Positions 20,535 to 29,655 of a stretch of 64,000 nucleotides of DNA are shown here, piece by piece. Below the pieces are notes generated by a model. That model saw only the letters and a program-made list of their open reading frames with translations, searched no databases and was not told where the DNA came from. How positions within the stretch are numbered: the first letter of the stretch is position 1; each line of letters opens with the position of its first letter. Source of the DNA: Streptococcus suis. GTDB taxonomy: Bacteria; Bacillota; Bacilli; Lactobacillales; Streptococcaceae. A program made the position numbers and the translations under genes. The stretch is taken from contig NZ_POJH01000029.1 in the NCBI RefSeq assembly GCF_002960625.1, positions 89,199-153,198 of the forward strand, given 5' to 3'.

Positions 20535-21410
20535 TTATTCTGTAATTTTCTGATACATATACGGTCGACGATCCCTAAAGAGTCCCCAATCCAAACGTTC
20601 ACGCGCACCCTTATCCAAGTCATAAGTAGCTAGCAAGACTGTTTCTTCCTCCCGTCCAGCCTTGGTCAAAATGTCTCCTGTCTCATCTGTCAAGAAAGAG
20701 GAGCCATAGAAACGCAGACTTGAAGACTGTCCACCATTTTCAACGGAAGGCTGCACTTTTTCCAAACCGATACGATTGGCTGCAATAACTGGTGTGATAT
20801 TGGCCGCAGCATGTCCCTGCATGGTCCGCTGCCAATGACCTTGGCTATCCGTGTCCAAAATCGGCTCCGAACCAATGGCGGTTGGATAAAAGAGCAATTC
20901 TGCCCCATTCAGAGCTAGACAACGAGCAGTTTCTGGGAACCATTGGTCCCAACAGATGCCAATGCCAATCTTAGCGTAACGTGTTTTCCAGACCTTGAAT
21001 CCAGTATTTCCAGGTGTGAAGTAAAACTTCTCCTGGTAATAATGGTCGTCAGGAATATGGGTCTTGCGGTAAACTCCCAAAACATTACCATCCGCATCGA
21101 TGACTGCAATCGAGTTATACAGGCTATTGCCATCCTTTTCATAAAAAGAAATGGGCAAAACCACCTGCAATTCCTTGGCAATGGGAATAAAGTGCTGAAC
21201 AGCATCATTTTCCTCTACAGACTTGGCGTAGTTGTAATAATCATACTGGCGTTCCTGACAAAAATAAGGACGCTCAAAGAGTTCAGGCAGGAGAATAATC
21301 TGCGCGCCCTGCCCAGCAGCCTGTCTGACCAAACGCTCTGCGGTCGCCAGATTTTCCCAAAGGTCCTGACTACACTGCATCTGAACAGCTGCTACAGTAA
21401 CATTTCTCAT
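20535..21410 (-). CDS. aguB: N-carbamoylputrescine amidase
   Basis: A 291-residue nitrilase-superfamily enzyme hydrolysing N-carbamoylputrescine to putrescine, CO2 and ammonia. The triad is visible: Glu in LLPELFERPYF (~41), Lys in YRKTHIPDD and Cys in GIGICWDQWFPE (~148). The start at 21410 follows AAAGGA eight bases upstream; an in-frame ATG at 21428 has no site. It is the last gene of the polyamine operon. Unlike the tightly packed genes before it, it follows aguA after a gap of 106 bp. Confidence 0.95.
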   Translation of the reverse strand: MRNVTVAAVQMQCSQDLWENLATAERLVRQAAGQGAQIILLPELFERPYFCQERQYDYYNYAKSVEENDAVQHFIPIAKELQVVLPISFYEKDGNSLYNSIAVIDADGNVLGVYRKTHIPDDHYYQEKFYFTPGNTGFKVWKTRYAKIGIGICWDQWFPETARCLALNGAELLFYPTAIGSEPILDTDSQGHWQRTMQGHAAANITPVIAANRIGLEKVQPSVENGGQSSSLRFYGSSFLTDETGDILTKAGREEETVLLATYDLDKGARERLDWGLFRDRRPYMYQKITE

Positions 21411-21516
21411 ATTATTTATCCTTTTCATAAATTCTTTATGGGAGATAGAATGTTCCTGAGATAAGGAAAGACGGTACAGGCTATACTAGAGTATGCCAAA
21501 CCGACTTGACGCAATA

Positions 21517-22620
21517 TCAGGGACATTTAGCCCCATAAAGAGGAATTTGCTGGGTAATACAATGAACATTCCCACCCCCAAGCAGGATGTCACGGGCGGG
21601 TATGCCGACGACTTTTCTGGTAGGAAAAAGCTGCGCGAGGAGCTCAAGTGCCTGCGCATCATGCTCATCAGCAAACTGGGGCACCAGAACCGCACCGTTG
21701 CTGACGTAGAAATTCACATAGGAAGCCGCCAAACGTTCGCCAGCTGTCCGTACTTCTTCCCCCGCTTCATAGACATAGCCTGGCAAGTCCTCTTCTGTTA
21801 TTAGAATAGGATGTTTGGGAATAGGCAGTTTGTGAACGGTCAACTTTCTACCCTTGGCATCCACTTGCTTTTCCAAGTAGTCCAAATCAGCTTTGGACAT
21901 GGCATATTGGGGATCTGACTCATCATCTGTCCAGGCTAAAACTATCTCGGCTGGACCAACAAAGGCTGCAACATTGTCCACGTGTTCATTGGTTTCATCA
22001 TTGTAGATACCATAAGGCAGCCAGAGGACCTTTTCAGCTCCAAGAGTATCTAGAAGCACTTGCTCAATCTGATCCTTGGTCAAATGGGGATTACGTCCTG
22101 GGCTCAGTAAACAGGATTCGGTCACCAAGATGGTTCCCTCCCCATCGCTATGGATAGCTCCGCCTTCTAGGACAAAGGGATGGGCATCATAGATTGGCAG
22201 ACCGATGGCCTGACTAAATCGACTAGCCACCTGATCATCTGCCTCATAGTCCTGATAAAGACCATCATAGCTTCCGCCCCAAGCATTAAAAGCCCAATCG
22301 ACAGACAAAGCTCTGCCATTTTCATGGATCAAAACCGTCGGACCTGTGTCACGCGCCCATGCGTCGTTGGTAGGAATGTCCAGATAGGTTACGTCATCAC
22401 CCAGCATAGACTGTGCCTCCTCACGGTGTGCCTCATCGACCAAGAGATAGACCTGCTCGCTTTCAGTAATGGTTTTAATGACCTGGCTGAAGGCCTTTTT
22501 CGCCCCCTGACCATCAAAGGGCCAGGATCCTGGGCGAGTCGGCCACACCATGAGTGTACCATGATGGGGCTCATACTCAGCTGGCATACGGTAACCCGCT
22601 GCTTTTGGACTTTCTATCAT
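21517..22620 (-). CDS. aguA: Agmatine deiminase
   Basis: A 367-residue guanidino-group-modifying enzyme converting agmatine to N-carbamoylputrescine and ammonia. It begins with the typical [16 protein letters not shown] and ends with the nucleophile loop [12 protein letters not shown]. The start overlaps the nspC stop by four bases (ATGA) with a GGGAGG site, indicating coupling. Its product feeds AguB directly. Confidence 0.96.
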   Translation of the reverse strand: MIESPKAAGYRMPAEYEPHHGTLMVWPTRPGSWPFDGQGAKKAFSQVIKTITESEQVYLLVDEAHREEAQSMLGDDVTYLDIPTNDAWARDTGPTVLIHENGRALSVDWAFNAWGGSYDGLYQDYEADDQVASRFSQAIGLPIYDAHPFVLEGGAIHSDGEGTILVTESCLLSPGRNPHLTKDQIEQVLLDTLGAEKVLWLPYGIYNDETNEHVDNVAAFVGPAEIVLAWTDDESDPQYAMSKADLDYLEKQVDAKGRKLTVHKLPIPKHPILITEEDLPGYVYEAGEEVRTAGERLAASYVNFYVSNGAVLVPQFADEHDAQALELLAQLFPTRKVVGIPARDILLGGGNVHCITQQIPLYGAKCP

Positions 22621-23744
22621 GACAACCTCCCTTTGAAATCTTCATAACCAAATTCCTTGATAATACGGCAGTCGCCAGCCTCGTCCATGATGGCTAGGCT
22701 AGGTAACCCAATGCCGTTAAAGGTATTGTTTTTAACGAAAGAATAGATGGCCATATCTTCAAAATAGAGCTTGTCACCAATCTCCACAGGCTTTTCAAAG
22801 GAATAATCGCCGATGATGTCACCCGTCAGACAGGTATTGGAAGACAGTCTGTATGTATAGACTTTTTCACCTGCCTCAAAGCCATAGCGAAGCGGTGGGC
22901 GATAAGGCATTTCTAAGACATCCGGCATATGGCAGGTAGCCGAAGCATCTAACACAAGCGTTTCAATGCCATTTTCAACAATATCCAGAACCTCTGTCAC
23001 CAGATAGCCTGCATTAAGAGCAATGGCTTCTCCTGGCTCGATATAGACTTCCAGCCCATAAGTTTCCTGCATGTGCTGGATAGAGGAAATCAGCAAATCT
23101 ACATCATAGTCTTCTCTGGTCACATGATGGCCTCCGCCCATATTGAGCCATTTAATACGGTGGAGGTAAGGGCCAAATTTAGCCTCGACAGCTTCCAAGG
23201 TGGTTTTCAAATCATCTGAATTTTGTTCGCAGAGAGTATGGAAATGCAGGCCATCCACCAAGTCTAGCAGGTCTTCTGAAAACTGACTGATACGAACACC
23301 AAAGCGAGAGCCTGTTGCACAGGGATCGTAAAGTGCATGCTCGTCTTGTGTGGAGCATTCGGGATTGATCCGCAGACCAATGCTTACTCCTGCTGCTCTG
23401 CATTTGTCAGCGTGCTTACGGAGTTGGCGCTTTGAGTTAAAGACGATATGGTCTGCAATTTCCAAAATATCATCCAAATCTGCATCCTTAAAGGCGGGGG
23501 CAAAGACATGGACTTCGCCACCAAATTCCTCACGACCAAGTTTAGCTTCATAAAGTCCTGAAGCAGTTGTGCCAGCCAAATATTGGCTAATTAGTGGATA
23601 GGTGGCATACATGGAGAAAGCTTTTTGAGCCAAGAGTACCTTACAGCCTGTACGGTCTTGGACAGACTTGAGAATTTCTAAATTGTTGACCAGCTTGGCT
23701 TCATCAATGACATAGGCTGGTGTTGGAACTTGTTCAATTCTCAT
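22617..23744 (-). CDS. nspC: Carboxynorspermidine/carboxyspermidine decarboxylase
   Basis: A 375-residue fold-III PLP decarboxylase (alanine-racemase type barrel). The PLP lysine is probably Lys in [10 protein letters not shown] (~42). [20 protein letters not shown] and [14 protein letters not shown] are the substrate and dimer-interface motifs, the latter with the active-site Cys. It removes CO2 from carboxyspermidine to give spermidine. It starts immediately after the stop of the preceding dehydrogenase. Confidence 0.94.
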   Translation of the reverse strand: MRIEQVPTPAYVIDEAKLVNNLEILKSVQDRTGCKVLLAQKAFSMYATYPLISQYLAGTTASGLYEAKLGREEFGGEVHVFAPAFKDADLDDILEIADHIVFNSKRQLRKHADKCRAAGVSIGLRINPECSTQDEHALYDPCATGSRFGVRISQFSEDLLDLVDGLHFHTLCEQNSDDLKTTLEAVEAKFGPYLHRIKWLNMGGGHHVTREDYDVDLLISSIQHMQETYGLEVYIEPGEAIALNAGYLVTEVLDIVENGIETLVLDASATCHMPDVLEMPYRPPLRYGFEAGEKVYTYRLSSNTCLTGDIIGDYSFEKPVEIGDKLYFEDMAIYSFVKNNTFNGIGLPSLAIMDEAGDCRIIKEFGYEDFKGRLS

Positions 23745-25004
23745 CTAGTCCACCAAAACAGGATTTTCTACTACTTGCCATGGCAAGCCATATTGGTTGA
23801 GCAAGTCCATAAATGGATCTGGATCCAATTCCTCCAAGTTGTAAACGCCTGGCTTCTTCCAAGTTCCGTCCATGACAAGCTTGGTTCCAATCATAGCTGG
23901 CACGCCAGTTGTGTAGGAAATAGCCTGTGAACCAACTTCCTTATAGCACTCTTGGTGGTCACATACATTGTAGATGTAAATAGTCTTCTCTACACCGTCC
24001 TTGATACCTGTGAAAATACAGCCGATGTTGGTTTTCCCAACTGTACGTGGACCAAGGCTGGCTGGGTCTGGTAATAATGCCTTGAGGAATTGGATTGGCA
24101 CCACTTCTTGTCCGTTGAAATTGATTGGGTCTGTCCGCAAAAGACCAACATTTTCCAAGCACTTCATGTGGGTCAAGTAGGATTGACCGAAAGTCATAAA
24201 GAAGCGGATGCGTTTGACACCTGGAATATTCTTAGCCAGCGACTCGATTTCTTCGTGATGGAGGAGGTACATGTCTTTTTGACCCACTTCTGGGAAATCG
24301 TACTCTCGCTTGATAGACATAGCTTCCACTTCCACCCATTTGCCATTTTCCCAGTAGGAGCCTGGTGCTGAAACCTCACGCAAGTTGATTTCAGGGTTGA
24401 AGTTGGTGGCAAATGGATAGCCATGATCCCCACCGTTACAGTCTAGGATGTCGATGTAATGAATTTCATCGAAATAATGCTTGAGTGCGTAGGCTGAAAA
24501 TACGCTGGTCACCCCTGGATCAAATCCGGATCCCAAAAGAGCTGTCAGGCCTGCTTTTTCAAAACGCTCCTTATAAGCCCACTGCCATGAGTAGTCAAAG
24601 TAGGCTGTGAAGCCCTCTTCTGCACATCGTTTTTCGTAGATAGCCCGCCATTCTGGGTCTTCGGTGTCCTCGCACTCGTAGTTGGCGGTGTCGATGTAGT
24701 CCACGCCTGTCGCCAAGCAAGCATCCATGATGGTCAAGTCTTGGTAGGGAAGGGCCACATTCAAGACTGCCTTTGGCTGGTAGCTTTCAATCAAGGTAAT
24801 CACTTCTTCTACCTTATCCGCATCCACTTGGGCAGTTTCAATTTTTACGGAAGTTTTTCCTTCTAAGGCAGCCTTCAAATCATCACACTTGGACTTGGTA
24901 CGGCTGGCAATCATGACTTCCTTGAAGGTATCTTCTGCCTGGCAAACCTTGCTGATGGCAACCTGGGCAACTCCGCCACAACCAATCACTAATAAACGAC
25001 TCAT
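23745..25004 (-). CDS. Carboxynorspermidine/carboxyspermidine synthase (saccharopine dehydrogenase-like)
   Basis: A 419-residue NADPH-dependent reductase. The Rossmann motif VIGCGGVAQVA is at ~5-15. It condenses putrescine (or diaminopropane) with aspartate semialdehyde, the step before NspC. The ATG at 25004 is chosen over an upstream in-frame codon because AGGAG lies seven bases away. It overlaps the speE stop in TAATG. It is often called casdh or lys1-like in streptococci. Confidence 0.93.
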   Translation of the reverse strand: MSRLLVIGCGGVAQVAISKVCQAEDTFKEVMIASRTKSKCDDLKAALEGKTSVKIETAQVDADKVEEVITLIESYQPKAVLNVALPYQDLTIMDACLATGVDYIDTANYECEDTEDPEWRAIYEKRCAEEGFTAYFDYSWQWAYKERFEKAGLTALLGSGFDPGVTSVFSAYALKHYFDEIHYIDILDCNGGDHGYPFATNFNPEINLREVSAPGSYWENGKWVEVEAMSIKREYDFPEVGQKDMYLLHHEEIESLAKNIPGVKRIRFFMTFGQSYLTHMKCLENVGLLRTDPINFNGQEVVPIQFLKALLPDPASLGPRTVGKTNIGCIFTGIKDGVEKTIYIYNVCDHQECYKEVGSQAISYTTGVPAMIGTKLVMDGTWKKPGVYNLEELDPDPFMDLLNQYGLPWQVVENPVLVD

Positions 25005-25861
25005 TATTTTTTCTCCTCTTCTTCTAAAATATCTTCGACATAACGGGGCAAGAGAAATGCTCCAATATGCAAGTTTGCGGTATAGTATTCTGTGAAAAGC
25101 TGACGCGCCTTCCATTTTTCCTTATCAAAATCTTCAATGGGATGGTATTTTTTAGAGGCAAAGCCAAATAACCAATAACCCGCCGCAGATGTCGGAATAT
25201 GGGCCTGATAAACACGGCTAATAGGGAAAGACTGGGTCGCCTTTCTATGCATAGAACGAAAGGCAGACTCATCTTCGTCATAGAATGGCGAACCATGTTG
25301 GTAAACCATGATCCCATCTTCCTTCAAAGCCCGATAGGCATTACCGTAAAATTCCTTGGTAAAGAGCCCTTCCGTGTGTCCAAATGGATCTGTCGCATCA
25401 TTGATGATGATATCATATTCGTTTTCACAGTTGCGCAAGAAACGCAGACCATCCTGTAAATAAACCTCGACCCGCTCATCTTCTAAACCCGATGCATAGT
25501 CTGGGAAATATTCTCGACAGACCTCAACCAAAAGTTCATCTGGCTCTACAACGTCAATACGTTCAATTTCAGGATACATACTGAGAACTTGAGCAACCCC
25601 ACCATCTCCACCACCTAAAATCAAGATTTTCTTAGGATTGGGATGGACGGCCATGGGCACATGGACAGCCATCTCATTGTAGACAAAGTCATCTGCATCC
25701 GAGAATAAAACACGACCATTAAGGGTTAATATTTTTCCAAAGGCTGGCGAGTCCAACACAGCGATGTCCTGAAATTCACTCTTGCCAGCATAAAGTTGTT
25801 GACTGGTGCGAATGGACAATTTTACATCAGGTGTTTGAACTTCTGAAAACCACATTTCCAT
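25004..25861 (-). CDS. speE: Spermidine synthase (aminopropyltransferase)
   Basis: A 285-residue aminopropyltransferase. It has the nucleotide-binding GGGDGGVAQVL (~84), VEPDELLVEV and catalytic Asp in IINDATDPFG (~155). It would make spermidine from putrescine and decarboxylated SAM. No speD is in this window, so the donor must come from elsewhere or the enzyme is a backup to the carboxyspermidine route. It lies two bases after speA. Confidence 0.94.
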   Translation of the reverse strand: MEMWFSEVQTPDVKLSIRTSQQLYAGKSEFQDIAVLDSPAFGKILTLNGRVLFSDADDFVYNEMAVHVPMAVHPNPKKILILGGGDGGVAQVLSMYPEIERIDVVEPDELLVEVCREYFPDYASGLEDERVEVYLQDGLRFLRNCENEYDIIINDATDPFGHTEGLFTKEFYGNAYRALKEDGIMVYQHGSPFYDEDESAFRSMHRKATQSFPISRVYQAHIPTSAAGYWLFGFASKKYHPIEDFDKEKWKARQLFTEYYTANLHIGAFLLPRYVEDILEEEEKK

Positions 25862-25863
25862 GA

Positions 25864-27312
25864 CTAGCCCTCCTTAATGACATTGATGTAGTTGACATCT
25901 GGATCTTCGGTACCTTGAACAGAACAACCACGCTCCTTGGCAAAGATGATGTAGTCAACAATTTCTTGGGTCACTCGTTCACCTGGAGCTAAAAGCGGGA
26001 TACCAGGCGGATAGCACATGACAAATTCCCCACAGACCTGACCAACTGCTTCTTGCAGGGAACGGCTTTCGCGCTCTGCATAAAAAGCCTGCTGCGGTGA
26101 CAATACCAGCTGCGGCTGGATGTATTCTCCCGAAATCAAATCCGAACCATCTCGTGAGTAAAGACGCTTGATGTCAGCCAGTGCCCCTACCAGTCGCTCG
26201 ATGTCCTGCAGGCGGTCACCGATGGAAATATAGGCCAAGATATTGCCAATATCCCCAAATTCAATCTGGATGTCGTACTCATCCCGCAACAAATCATAGA
26301 CTTCAATCCCTGTCAGACCAATGCCCTGCGTATAGATGGAGAGCTTGGTGACATCGAAATCATGCACCGTTTTACCATCGATCAATTCCTTGGAATAGGC
26401 ATAGTAGCCACCGATAGCGTTGATTTCACGGCGAGCATACTCAGACATTTCAATGACCTTTTCAAAAGATTCTTTGCCACGAAGGGCCAGATTTCTCCGT
26501 GAAATATCCAAACTAGCCAGCAAGAGATAGGAAGCGGATGTCGACTGGGTCAGATTGATAATCTGGCGGACATACTCCACATTCATATCAGGACCGACCA
26601 ATAGGAGCGAGCTCTGGGTCAGACTGCCACCTGATTTGTGCATGGAAACAGCTGCCATATCAGCTCCCACATCCATAGCCGCCTCTGGCAATTTTTCCGA
26701 AAAATGCAAATGCGCACCATGAGCCTCGTCCACCAAAACTTTCATGCCCGCTGCGTGAGCTTTCTCAGTCAAGGTACGCAGGTCTGAGCAGATACCATAG
26801 TAGGTCGGATTGTTGATCAAGACAGCAACCGCGTCAGGATGCTCATAAATCGCCCGTTCAAAAGCTTCATTTTCCAATGCAAGAGCAATACCAATCCGTG
26901 GCTCCACACTCATATCCACATAGACTGGTATAGCTCCGCATAGGACCAAAGCATTGAGGGCAGACTTGTGGACATTGCGAGGTAAAATGATTTTATCACC
27001 CGCCTTACAGGTCGCCAAAATCATGGTCTGGACAGAAGAGGTTGTCCCTCCAACCATGAGAAAGGCATGGCTGGCACCAAAGGCTTCTGCCGCCAATTCT
27101 TCGGCCTCTCGGATAATGGACACAGGATGCCCTAAGTTATCCAAGGGTTTCATGGAATTGACATCAATCCCCACGCATTTTTCTCCTAACAGTTCGACCA
27201 ACTCTGGATTACCCCGTCCCCGCTTATGTCCAGGCACATCAAAGGGAACAATCCTTTTTCGGCGTAACTGTACCAATCCCTGATAAATAGGGGCTTGGTG
27301 TTGATTTTTCAT
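25864..27312 (-). CDS. speA: Arginine decarboxylase (Orn/Lys/Arg decarboxylase, fold I)
   Basis: A 482-residue PLP enzyme. VPGHKRG is near the N-terminus and the PLP lysine is in SMHKSGGSLTQSS (~228). It resembles the Bacillus/streptococcal SpeA family, often annotated lysine decarboxylase (Cad). The downstream agmatine deiminase and carbamoylputrescine amidase argue that arginine to agmatine is the real reaction. It is the first gene of the polyamine operon and sits behind a long leader with a terminator. Confidence 0.92.
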   Translation of the reverse strand: MKNQHQAPIYQGLVQLRRKRIVPFDVPGHKRGRGNPELVELLGEKCVGIDVNSMKPLDNLGHPVSIIREAEELAAEAFGASHAFLMVGGTTSSVQTMILATCKAGDKIILPRNVHKSALNALVLCGAIPVYVDMSVEPRIGIALALENEAFERAIYEHPDAVAVLINNPTYYGICSDLRTLTEKAHAAGMKVLVDEAHGAHLHFSEKLPEAAMDVGADMAAVSMHKSGGSLTQSSLLLVGPDMNVEYVRQIINLTQSTSASYLLLASLDISRRNLALRGKESFEKVIEMSEYARREINAIGGYYAYSKELIDGKTVHDFDVTKLSIYTQGIGLTGIEVYDLLRDEYDIQIEFGDIGNILAYISIGDRLQDIERLVGALADIKRLYSRDGSDLISGEYIQPQLVLSPQQAFYAERESRSLQEAVGQVCGEFVMCYPPGIPLLAPGERVTQEIVDYIIFAKERGCSVQGTEDPDVNYINVIKEG

Positions 27313-27713
27313 ATTGAAAAACTCCTTTGCTTGATGGACTCCTACCCTTTTTTAAAAAAGCAAAAAGAGCAGGGTTCATCCTGCTCTACAATCCAAATTG
27401 ACGTTTTTTATTCTTCTCTTGAGTTTATGTGCCTACCGTTTCCTACTCTCCAGTGCAAATATATACGTACTTTATTGACCGTTTCACAAGATGACGTGTG
27501 CTTTCACCACACTGACAAAATTAGAAATTAGGAAAACCTTCCCAACATCAACTTATAAAATGTAGGCTTTTAACCCTATCAATAATGTGGCTTACGCCAC
27601 GCTTCGGCATTCGACCCGCCTGTCCGTAGGCTTTGGTTATGATAAATAGCAGAGCTACCCATCCCATATAGGTCTGATATTTGCTAGAATAGGTATAATA
27701 ACTTTTCCTAGGC
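27313..27713 (-). promoter_or_regulatory. Long 5' leader of the polyamine operon, candidate attenuator or riboregulator
   Basis: About 400 nt separate the predicted transcription start (~27713) from speA. A strong intrinsic terminator (27366-27387) lies 54 bp before the ATG. The leader contains other inverted repeats, for example GTGGC-TTAC-GCCAC (27587-27600). No T-box motif and no known riboswitch class was recognised. The layout suggests conditional read-through, but the signal is unknown. Confidence 0.5.
27366..27387 (-). terminator. Intrinsic terminator inside the speA leader
   Basis: A perfect eight-bp stem AGAGCAGG/CCTGCTCT with a six-base loop is followed on the minus strand by TTTTTGCTTTTTT. 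It lies upstream of speA and cannot end any other gene, so it is an attenuator candidate. Confidence 0.8.
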
Positions 27714-27719
27714 TTGTAT

Positions 27720-27748
27720 ATTCTAACACGAATATTCCGATTTGACAA
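27720..27748 (-). promoter_or_regulatory. Promoter of the polyamine operon
   Basis: Minus-strand TTGTCA and TAGAAT are spaced by 17 bp. No other convincing promoter was found between this and speA. Confidence 0.6.
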
Positions 27749-27830
27749 GTGGAAAATTGATATTTTTTCAACAAAATCATGAACAATTCTAAAAAAATGA
27801 CTTCGAATATTCGAAATCATCTTTTTGAAA

Positions 27831-28154
27831 CTATTTAATTCCTAAAGCAATTCGAGCGTAACGGCTCATTTTTTGAACTGTCCAGGCCGGTGACCAAACC
27901 AAGCGAACATCTACTTCCGTTACCTCTGGAACATCTTTTAAGACATCATGAATTTGATCGGTAATCAAGTCAGCCAAGGGACAGCCCATAGTTGTCAGAG
28001 TCATATCAATCTCGGCCTTACCTTCGATAAAACGAATTTCATAAATGAGCCCCAAATTGATAATATCAATTCCTAGCTCAGGGTCAATCACATCCTCAAG
28101 AGCATGAAAAATACGCTCTTGAATTTCTTTTACCTGTTCTTCTGTATAAGCCAT
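27831..28154 (-). CDS. DUF59/MIP18-family metal-sulfur cluster assembly protein (SufT-like)
   Basis: A 107-residue protein with the family pattern VIDPELGIDIINLGLIY and TTMGCPLADLI (conserved Cys). Members help mature Fe-S proteins. The start at 28154 has GAGAG five bases upstream; the in-frame ATG at 28223 has no site. It may be co-transcribed downstream of rpoD across the hairpin array. Confidence 0.85.
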   Translation of the reverse strand: MAYTEEQVKEIQERIFHALEDVIDPELGIDIINLGLIYEIRFIEGKAEIDMTLTTMGCPLADLITDQIHDVLKDVPEVTEVDVRLVWSPAWTVQKMSRYARIALGIK

Positions 28155-28265
28155 TTTTCTCTCTTTCTTTTTCACTATTGCATTGTCATCTAAAGGAACA
28201 AAAATTTCATCCAAATGAGCCATGAACTATTGAAGGTTGGAAATGAAACAAACCAGTTTTGTGTC

Positions 28266-28515
28266 AAAACCTCCCCCGAACTCTCGCTCGTTTCCTGTTT
28301 TCAGCGAGCGGCCTGATAAGTGCCACCGAACTTTGTCCGCTTTCGGATTTCTAGGCGGACGTTGAGAAAGCCTATCCGTAGGCTTATGCCACGCTTTCCT
28401 ATTTCTAGGCTCGGGTTAAAACACCACTGGGTTAGCCTGCTCTCTTATTTTCAAGCAGGCGTTAAAAACCTCCCCCGGAACTCTCGCTCGTTTCCTGTTT
28501 TCAACGAGCGGTTGA
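28266..28515. repeat. Tandem array of about five ~48-bp hairpin units
   Basis: Each unit carries a stem around a similar loop (TTTCnTnTTTTC or close). Stems differ but stay complementary: GCTCG/CGAGC, GTCCGC/GCGGAC and GCCTGC/GCAGGC; the third unit is degenerate. The first (28269) and last (28469) units are nearly identical over ~44 bp. The array fills the space between rpoD and the DUF59 gene. A related fragment (CCGTAGGCTT, GCCACGCTT) lies at 27587-27640. It is a repetitive element rather than a gene. Confidence 0.7.
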
Positions 28516-28537
28516 TTTTGTCTCCCAGACAAAATCA
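28511..28537. repeat. 11-bp inverted repeat overlapping the rpoD stop
   Basis: TTGATTTTGTC and GACAAAATCAA flank five bases. The right arm includes the rpoD stop codon. No T-tract follows on the minus strand, so this is an mRNA 3' structure or repeat boundary rather than a classical terminator. Confidence 0.6.
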
Positions 28538-29653
28538 ATCCTCAATAAAATCTCTGAGTGGTTTGCTACGGGATGGGTGGCGGAGTTTGCGAAGGGCTTT
28601 GGCTTCGATCTGGCGGATACGTTCGCGAGTTACGTTGAAGACTTTACCTACATCTTCTAGGGTACGCATTTTTCCATCATCCAAACCAAAGCGGAGGCGG
28701 AGAACATTTTCTTCACGGTCTGTCAGTGTATCCAAAACTTCATCCAATTGCTCACGGAGGACAACACGAGTGGTATAGTCAACTGGATTCTCAATTACTT
28801 CATCTTCAATGAAATCTCCCAAATGGCTATCATCTTCTTCACCGATTGGGGTTTCCAAAGACACTGGTTCTTGGGCAATCTTGAGGATTTCACGGACTTT
28901 TTCAGGTGTCATATCCATACGCTCAGCGATTTGTTCTGGCGTTGGATCCTGTCCTAACTCTTGCAAGAGATTACGTTGTTCACGGACCAATTTGTTAATG
29001 GTTTCTACCATATGAACTGGAATGCGGATAGTACGAGCCTGGTCTGCAATGGCACGGGTAATGGCCTGACGAATCCACCAAGTCGCATAAGTTGAAAATT
29101 TGAAACCTTTTGAGTAGTCAAACTTGTCAACAGCCTTCATCAAACCCATGTTTCCTTCTTGGATAAGATCAAGGAACTGCATACCACGCCCCACATAGCG
29201 TTTAGCAATAGAAACAACCAAACGCAAGTTAGCTTCAGCCAAACGTTGTTTTGCTTCAGGATCGCCAGCTTCAACTGCCAAGGCTAATTCTTGCTCTTCT
29301 TCATTGGTCAAAAGCGGAACAACTCCGATTTCTTTCAAGTACATGCGGACAGGGTCATTAACCTTTGCGGACGTGCTTCCTAGCAATTCTTCATCAGAAA
29401 GCTCTGGCTCTTCTTCAACTTGCAAAGCACGCGCAGATGGGTTACCTTCCTTATCCACAATCGAAATTCCTGCATCCTGAATTCGTTGGAGCAAGTCATC
29501 AATCCCATCAGCATCAAGTGTAAACGGAATAACCAGCTGGTCATTGATTTCATCATCGGTCGCTGAACCTTGTTTTTTGTGATTACGAATAAATTCAGCA
29601 ACTTGCACATCAAAGGTCGTTACTTCTGTCTTTTTATCTTTTTTGTTTGTCAT
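28535..29653 (-). CDS. rpoD: Primary sigma factor (sigma-70/SigA)
   Basis: A 372-residue housekeeping sigma factor. Region 1.1 is at the N-terminus. Region 2 contains [19 protein letters not shown] and [13 protein letters not shown] (~175-215). Region 4.2 contains the [31 protein letters not shown] (~335-362). Length is normal for Streptococcus. It follows dnaG by two bases, the remainder of the macromolecular synthesis operon; rpsU lies 3.5 kb away. Confidence 0.98.
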   Translation of the reverse strand: MTNKKDKKTEVTTFDVQVAEFIRNHKKQGSATDDEINDQLVIPFTLDADGIDDLLQRIQDAGISIVDKEGNPSARALQVEEEPELSDEELLGSTSAKVNDPVRMYLKEIGVVPLLTNEEEQELALAVEAGDPEAKQRLAEANLRLVVSIAKRYVGRGMQFLDLIQEGNMGLMKAVDKFDYSKGFKFSTYATWWIRQAITRAIADQARTIRIPVHMVETINKLVREQRNLLQELGQDPTPEQIAERMDMTPEKVREILKIAQEPVSLETPIGEEDDSHLGDFIEDEVIENPVDYTTRVVLREQLDEVLDTLTDREENVLRLRFGLDDGKMRTLEDVGKVFNVTRERIRQIEAKALRKLRHPSRSKPLRDFIED

Positions 29654-29655
29654 AT

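Noticed and set aside
21486..21695. Small ORFs around the aguA-aguB gap
   Set aside because: They overlap aguA in other frames. The 106-bp gap itself shows no ribosome site other than that of aguB.
27313..27713. T-box or known riboswitch in the speA leader
   Set aside because: The T-box sequence AGGGTGGNACCGCG and other riboswitch cores I know were not found; it is left as an unclassified leader.
27548..27820. 90-residue minus-strand ORF
   Set aside because: It spans the promoter and leader of the polyamine operon, lacks a ribosome site, and part of it derives from the repeat also seen near 28380.
28266..28515. Degenerate CRISPR array
   Set aside because: Units differ in their stems rather than having constant repeats with unique spacers, and no cas genes are in the window.
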